Assembly (NCBI GenBank): GCA_935421135.1
Contig: OW285192.1
Coordinates: 18,701,001 to 18,765,000 of the forward strand
Origin: Bugulina stolonifera
Lineage: Eukaryota; Bryozoa; Gymnolaemata; Cheilostomatida; Bugulidae
Direction: 5' to 3'
DNA: 64,000 bases
Shown here: positions 57,703-64,000 of the stretch, in pieces
How positions within the stretch are numbered: the stretch's first letter is position 1
Layout of the letters: the number at the start of each line of letters is the position of its first letter
Program-made: the position numbers and the translations under genes
The notes under the pieces: model-generated
Databases searched by the model: none
What the model saw: only the letters and a program-made list of their open reading frames with translations
Told to the model about the DNA's origin: nothing

Positions 57703-60700
57703 TTATGCAACATAGGTGTACGTTTTTCTACAAAATTAAGACAAACGTGAGTGGCAGCAGATTAGCAGTCTATACTATTCAAGATAAACAACATTGGAAG
57801 TCGACATTCTACAGTGTTAGTCAGCCCCACTACTATCAAGTAAGTAAGTGGATAAACAATAGCAATGGGTGGAGCTAAAAGGTAATGTGTGTAACTTACA
57901 TGTCCTCTTGGCTGCGTGCCAAGTACTCTCTATCGATGAGGCCCTCTATTCTCTTCTTGATTACTGTTGGACTGGGCATGAACCGGGATTTCAGCTGCTC
58001 CGTCACCTCCGTGATGAGCAGATTGTGCTGAAAATATGAAAATCCCGTTATTAAACGAGTGTATTGAAATACATTGTCATATTTCATTTGAACCATATCT
58101 CACCTGACAATAAAACAGAACTGAGGCATATAACTGACCACGAACATGACACAACGTGTGGACAAGCCTTGGTCAGAGTAAACTAAATAATGAGTATGTG
58201 TACACTGTACTGTAGGTCACATACCTGCATCTTCTTTCTAGCTTTCATTACTCTCACTATCGCAGCCTCTATTTCATATCTTCGGTCTTCATCTACTTTC
58301 ACTCTCGTCTCTTTCCTTTCGGGTTCTGACTCGCCTTTGGCGGCCACTGTGTACGATAACCCAAGAGGAAATATTATGTACATATAGTGTAGAGTTATAC
58401 ATTACCAGTAGTGTGATATTAAGAGGTCATTCAACAGCAATCACCACTATAACAGTTTGCACATTGACATCTAAAACAGTGTCTACTTGTTCAGTAGTAA
58501 TACTAGCATCAACTTACGTGGAGACATCTTGATTTTGTATAGTTTGGACTGGAAAGAGTCATTGACTGAGAATATGTGAGCTCCTTCAATGTTCATAGAC
58601 TTGGGTTCCTTTATAAGCACGCGCTGCGATACTTTTCCCATTGAGAGGGGGAGCAATGCCCTATTTAAGTCTTTCTCTGGTATATCAGTTTCATTTTTTA
58701 AATCTTCATAAGTCCACTGAGTGCGTTTGTTAAATAACATGAGAACACACATTTGATATGTGCTCACACTAAGTATGTGTTTACGTCCCACATCTGATTG
58801 TTTAAGACCGCTGACGGAGGTGGCAGAGGAGTTGACGCCATCCTTACTACGAGAGGGCGGAGTTCCGTAGAATACGGCATTAAGATCAGCTGTACCGAGG
58901 TGAGACTGTAGCGTGAGCTGTCTACCGGTGTGCTTGCCTAGATAGAACCTGTAAACATAGCATAGCATCTATATGTAACTATAATATTATATACACGTAC
59001 GTACGGGGACTAGAGGTACACTATATACTAGAACATGAAAGAATAACTTCGTAATGTCAGTATAATATTACACCGACATTACGAAGAGACTGCATCTACA
59101 CTGTAATAGAAACCACCAAGGATGACAAAATACAGCAGAATAACATGGAAATACTTTGTACCTGGAGAAGCAGTCAAATGCTTTGGTGGCAGCTGTTGGA
59201 AGAACACACTTGCCAGCGGAAGTGGTGGGCCAGAAGCCAGTGGTGAGCACCCTAACCATTAGATCTATGTGACCGACTGTCTCGGATGACCCCAATGCCT
59301 GACAGTGAGCCTTGAAGTCCTCCATTGTGCTGTTTGACAGTGACATGTCCTTGAACATGCCTTCTAGTTTAGACGTGAACTGGCAGCCACACTCCGTCTA
59401 GTAAGGTCAAGGAGATACAGCATAAACATTAACTCAAAGTAAAAAAGGAACGCTACAGCAGTACAAATTGTGTTGTAGTGTCCCAGAGACATCTGGTACA
59501 TGGTTGAACCAGTGAAGGTCGGAATGACTGCAGTCACAGCTAGGTGTGCACGCCACTAGTTGCACATTCAAAGCCCACAAACTCTGGAGTGAATGACATT
59601 TGCGCAGTTCTCCCTCTCTCAGTAGAATATCCACGAGGACCTAACATCACTGACCACACCCTCTAGCATCAGTACACACATACTGCATTTAATAGCCCAA
59701 GATCCTACCAACAACTGACCACACCCTCTAGCATCAGTACACACATACCGCACCTAATAGCCCAAGATTCTACCAACAACTGACCACACCCTCTAGCATC
59801 AGTACACACATACCGCATTTAATAGCTCAAGATCCTACCAACTACTGACCACACCCTCTAGCATCAGTACACACATACCGCACCTAATAGCCCAAGATCC
59901 TACCTTCAGTTTGCTAATCATATTTTTCTCGGAGTCGTCTGACATGCTCTTATCTAGCAGCAGTCGTTTTGCTAAGTGTTGTTTATAGTAACGTTCAAAT
60001 ACGTCCTTCTCTTGTAGAAACCTAAATAGCACCATACATTTATCTAGGACGGTCTCAATCTCTTGCTCTGTCATCTACAAGCGGAATCAGAGTGGCGTGA
60101 CAATCGCAATATTATCACAAGCCATCATTGAGCATATAGAAGTAACAACACGTCAGTTAAATCCACAAATTCAATGTGATACAGACTTGTAATACTATAG
60201 TATAACCTTTCTCTAGCATATAATATAAGTATATGGACAGTGTAACGTATGTGTAACACCATGTCTCAGTATGTCTACTCACCCCTTTTACTCCTTTCTT
60301 TAGTTTGTTGTCTATGAAAAGAGACAAGTACTCCGGTGATTTCTCATTTGTGTTGATGAAGTACTCAAAGTCTCCGCACATTTTCTGTTTGAAGAACTTA
60401 TCTCCTTTGAATGATTCGTATAGGAACTGGTCAAACCTGTCTTTGAGATCTAATAAACCCTGTGGACCAATCAAACAGTAGGACTCATGACCTAATACAC
60501 ATTAGAACCAATCAAGCAAAGTATTACATGACCTACATAGTAGTTTACATGACAGCTAATCAAATACAGAGTGGCAACATGTCCTGTCTACACTATACAG
60601 TACTATGATACTATGTATGATATACAGCTAGCACATCTGCCTATAAATACTATACTATGCAGCCATCACACACCTGTCTATACCATACTATGCTACTATG

Positions 60701-63700
60701 TTATACAGATATACATCTACTGTCTACACTATATCATGTTATACAGTTATACACACACCTGCACATATGTGATAGGAGTTGTTCCCTCGTCCTCCGCCAC
60801 AAGTCCCTTACCAATCTCCCTGAGATGTGAGCTAATAGTAGAGCATATAGTAGATAGCCCATTCTCCACTCTAATCAACAGTTTATACATACATGCCAAG
60901 TCTTTGTGTTTGTTGTTCTTTATCATATGGATAACACCTGAATTCTCCATCTGCATGTATATACAATGTAAGTGTAAGTGTATTATAATTATATGTGTTA
61001 ATGCTATACAATAGTACATGTATCATGGGTGAGTGTACGTATGTATACATGAGTATGGGTGAGTGTGTATACATACACCTATTTACACTGTATGACTGTA
61101 TAATAGACTAGAAGGAATCATGGGCACCCAACTCCAAAGCACATAGTGTATATTATACCAAAGTTTCTATATACCAAGTTTATCCAGTAAACGATGCGTA
61201 TACTCATTTGCCGTAGTTCTCTCGCCAAAATGGGCAAACCGCTGCTCTTTAACGAGCGCCCAGCCGTTAAAGAGCAGCGGTTGTATACATGAGTATGGGT
61301 GAGTGTGTATACATACACCTATTTACACTGTATGACTGTATAATAGACTAGAAGGAATCATGGGCACCCAACTCCAAAGCACATAGTGTATATTATACCA
61401 AAGTTTCTATATACCAAGTTTATCCAGTAAACGATGCGTATACTCATTTGCCGTAGTTCTCTCGCCAAAATGGGCAAACCGCTGCTCTTTAACGAGCGCC
61501 CAGCCTGTGGTCAAATGCTTAGGCTATAGAAATATAGGTCGGCAATAGTAGTTGACAGTCTGCACAACGAGCGTACTTTTACCATCTTTGGTCTACATGA
61601 GACATAAATAGTCCAGACCACGTGATCAGTAGGCTGGCTCGAACTTTTTGGGCCTTTTTCCTATATTTATGCTTTTCTAAATGCTTGCATCTTCTATTGA
61701 TGCTATCGGTATAAACATCATGTATTCTGACAATAATGGGCTAGCATTACAGGTACTTTTAGCCAATCGCAGGGCAATTTTTTCTCCAATCTTGAGAAGA
61801 CCCCATTGTTTCATTGGCAATTTTTCGTTGCCACTCAACTACTTTGAACTAGGCCGCTTATTAGGTCAGATTTCGCGCGATCCTATTGGTGCATAAAGCC
61901 GTGGAACAGCTTATTAGTTCTATAAACTTTGATTATACTATATAGTTATGACCTTGACCTACCTCTACTATATACTTCATGTGTCTACTGATGAGTTGTT
62001 TCTCCAATACTAGGATGATTGGTGCTTCTGTTGACTTATCCAGGTAGTGGCGTGCTCTCTCAGCCTCCTCTGTAATACGAGCCTCCACTTTACGGATATA
62101 TGTAGATGCATCGTTCTCAGACAGAAACTCTTGTGACTCGGCCTGTAGTTACACAATGCAGCTACTACATCATTACCTCAAAACAAGGAGTTATCTCCTC
62201 AATGTAAGGAGTTGGCATACCTCAATGTAAGGAGTTGACATCCCTCAATGTAAGGAGTTGCCATACCTCAATATAAGGAGTTATCATACCTCAATATAAG
62301 GAGTTGTCATACCTCAATATAAGGAGTTATCATACCGCAATGTAAAGAGTTATCACACTTCAATATAAGGAGTTGTCATACCTCAATCTAAGGAGTTGTC
62401 TTACCTTATAGAATTCTGCCGACTGAGTAAGGAAGGGATGTTCAAAGTTGTCTTCATAAACACTCCTCGAGTCTATACCCAGAGCCATCAACATTTGGCA
62501 AGCATTCTTGACTGCCCCCCTGTAGAGAATATCAGTATACTAGAGGATTATTATACACCTTCTGCTAGGGAAAGCTCCTAACTGGTCTTCCTAGCCTTAG
62601 AGCAAACCAGGTACAGACAGGCTATTAGGGGAAAGGGGAGGAAGGGGAGAGTAAAGAACTATGTGCACTTGTACAACTTGTCAAAGTACTAGAATGAATG
62701 TACTTGTGGTAAGTCTGTCTATTGATTGTTGTATTTTGGAATTCCCAATTTTCTAGATTGTAAAGCGAGTAACCATGACTCATATATTGTAGCTACAGAG
62801 AAATACTCTATTTCCTTATATGGTCATTTATTGCATGACAATACAAAATAAGCACATAATATATAACTTGACTGCTTTGTTTACCTAGTCACCAGTGAAT
62901 TTTATAAGTGATATAGGGTGAATATAATAAAAGACTGTATGTATTGATTTATAAGTCCCTTGTTAGTTTGTAAGTAGCCTACATGTTCATTCACATATAA
63001 ATATAAAGTGCAGTTACTAGATTGTTACAGTTACTAGATTGGTCTATGTTCACTGGAGCTTATATTTAACATTAAACTACATGCAAGGCTACACGTATTA
63101 TTCATCATCACAATAACAACAAATATTTATAATATTATACCTATTACTTATACCTATTATAGCAACTAGATGTATGTGTGAAATTAATGGAATACAACAT
63201 ATATTATTACATGTACATGTATAAAGTCCACATATACACTGTACACTCGTATATACTAATCCACATGTACACTGTACACTCGTATATAGTCCACATATAC
63301 ACTGTACACTTGTATATAGTCCACATATACACTGTACACTCGTATATAGTCCACATATACACTGTACACTCGTATATAGTCCACATATACACTGTACACT
63401 CGTAAAATTATAGTCTACATACACACTGTACACTTGTATATAGTCCACATATACACTGTACACTCGTATATAGTCCACATATACATATTATTTTACTCTA
63501 TTGCCAGTAGAGACTGTGGTCTAGACTATCTGATCAAGTGTATATATACATGTAGATATGATTCAGTGATATATTACAGTCTAGAAGAGAAAGAGCACTA
63601 CTGACCTGTCTACGACCTCTCCCCTCCGTTCCTTAGCTACCATACCAAGTAATGTAGAGGTCAGTTTCTCTCTGATAGACTGGTGGTGGATGACATGGTC

Positions 63701-64000
63701 ACGGAATATCATGAGCCCCAAGTTATACACATTCTCTACATCATGCTGTTGTACGTACACACGATCCTAGCCAATCAGAAAACAGTAGAAATAAATCAAG
63801 TACTCTCAGCCAATCCCAACACAAGAGGCCGTAACATACACGTAGTAAGTACACGTACTTACCATGTAGATGTAGTAAGTACTTACCATGTACATAAGTA
63901 TATCCCTTATCATAACCATGGCTGTGGTGTGATCATTCCATACCGAGTTGAGAGTCTGTAGGAAGTTATTATTTAGAGAATCCAACACATCTTTCTGCAC
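57703..64000 (-). CDS. CUL3: Cullin-3, 3' part (12 exons, N-terminus beyond the window)
   Basis: CUL3 is the scaffold of BTB-adaptor ubiquitin ligases. Exons (minus, 5' to 3'): 63887-64000 (continues past the edge), 63606-63766, 62405-62519, 61963-62142, 60759-60950, 60283-60459, 59904-60074, 59162-59397, 58518-58948, 58225-58346, 57900-58027, 57703-57727; all in phase. The first visible exon reads [17 protein letters not shown], corresponding to about residue 90 of human CUL3, so the adaptor-binding N-terminus is mostly missing here. Clear CUL3 blocks: [87 protein letters not shown]. The neddylation helix [12 protein letters not shown] supplies the expected lysine (VMK), and the winged-helix end is [17 protein letters not shown]. 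The final exon is only 25 nt, giving IKTYTYVA and stop. Four introns contain tandem or duplicated sequence, three of them at the donor. Confidence 0.96.
59645..59904. repeat. 65-bp repeat starting at a CUL3 splice donor, 4 copies
   Basis: Units begin GACCACACCCTCTAGCATCA near 59652, 59717, 59782 and 59847, and end CCCAAGATCCTACC. In gene sense the intron after exon 59904-60074 starts GTAGGATCTTGGGCTATTAG, and each further unit repeats TTG then GTAGGATCTTGGGC (one unit GTAGAATC), so the donor's intron side is copied four times. Confidence 0.92.
61042..61505. repeat. 224-bp perfect direct duplication with a hairpin at the junction
   Basis: Copies at 61042-61265 and 61282-61505 are identical base for base. 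The 16-bp junction (61266-61281) is the reverse complement of sequence near the end of copy 1, giving an inverted repeat with 18-bp perfect arms (61237-61254 and 61265-61282; AACCGCTGCTCTTTAACG and its complement) around a 10-nt loop. It lies in a CUL3 intron. Confidence 0.95.
62180..62406. repeat. 23-bp repeat starting at a CUL3 splice donor, about 9 copies
   Basis: In gene sense the intron after exon 62405-62519 begins GTAAGACAACTCCTTAGATT, and each following unit reads TTGAG then GTATGACAACTCCTTATA (variants GTATGATAACTCC, GTATGGCAACTCC). Each unit therefore keeps a consensus-like donor (GAG/GTATGA). Confidence 0.93.
63222..63486. repeat. 30-bp minisatellite, about 9 copies, CUL3 intron
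   Basis: Unit TATAGTCCACATATACACTG plus TACACTCGTA, with small insertions near 63258 and 63405. It occupies the middle of the intron between the 63606 and 62519 exons. Confidence 0.93.
63855..63897. repeat. 24-bp duplication of a CUL3 splice donor
   Basis: In gene sense exon 63887-64000 ends ATGTACATG then GTAAGTAC; 24 bp downstream (boundary at 63863) CTACATG then GTAAGTAC recurs. The two donors are equally good by eye and 24 nt apart, in frame with no stop between them. Confidence 0.85.

Noticed and set aside
61681..61896. Plus-strand 71-codon frame in a CUL3 intron
   Set aside because: No recognisable content; lies in the duplicated/possibly transposon-derived intron.

Overview
The window looks like nuclear DNA of a marine invertebrate animal. 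Genes are split by short GT-AG introns, proteins match animal families (riboflavin kinase, TM9SF2, EFHC2, cullin-3, a rhodopsin-like GPCR), the sequence is AT-rich, and the palindromic string ACATGTACATGT recurs throughout. A demosponge is my best guess, but the sequence alone does not prove it.

Layout. 1-4.9 kb: no recognisable gene, a few short tandem repeats. 4.9-5.2 kb (-): an Ala/Glu-rich acidic coding exon. 9.7-10.8 kb (-): complete three-exon riboflavin kinase (RFK). 12.6-15.0 kb: two intergenic minisatellites (24 bp and 41 bp units). 15.3-15.9 kb (-): an unassigned single-pass membrane protein. 17.2-24.9 kb (-): complete 15-exon TM9SF2. 26.1-40.8 kb (-): a second, diverged 15-exon TM9SF2 paralogue with the same intron positions and phases; its 7.8 kb intron 10 holds a 71-copy 62-bp minisatellite, an intronless class A GPCR on the same strand, and a 22-copy 37-bp minisatellite. 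41.5-42.0 kb: a decayed LINE reverse-transcriptase tail. 43.7-49.7 kb (+): complete 13-exon EFHC2, a ciliary doublet-microtubule protein. 50.8-51.1 kb: a 314-bp hAT-like MITE with an 8-bp target duplication. 53.2-56.8 kb (+): a seven-exon gene I cannot name. 57.7-64.0 kb (-): cullin-3 (CUL3) exons, running off the right edge with the N-terminus missing. I joined exons by hand from splice consensus, reading phase and similarity to family members I know; every junction keeps the frame.

The genes do not form a pathway; they are ordinary housekeeping, trafficking and ciliary genes. The remarkable layer is tandem repetition: more than 20 distinct minisatellites cover very roughly a fifth of the window, mostly inside introns. 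At least six of them begin exactly at, or straddle, a real splice site, so every unit carries a copy of a 5' splice donor (RFK intron 2; TM9SF2 intron 6; TM9SF2-paralogue intron 4; three CUL3 introns), and one carries a copy of a 3' acceptor (TM9SF2 intron 12). In RFK and TM9SF2 intron 6 the unit also carries the last 15-20 nt of the exon, giving rows of decoy exon ends. This recurring splice-site-anchored minisatellite pattern is the best candidate for something undescribed.
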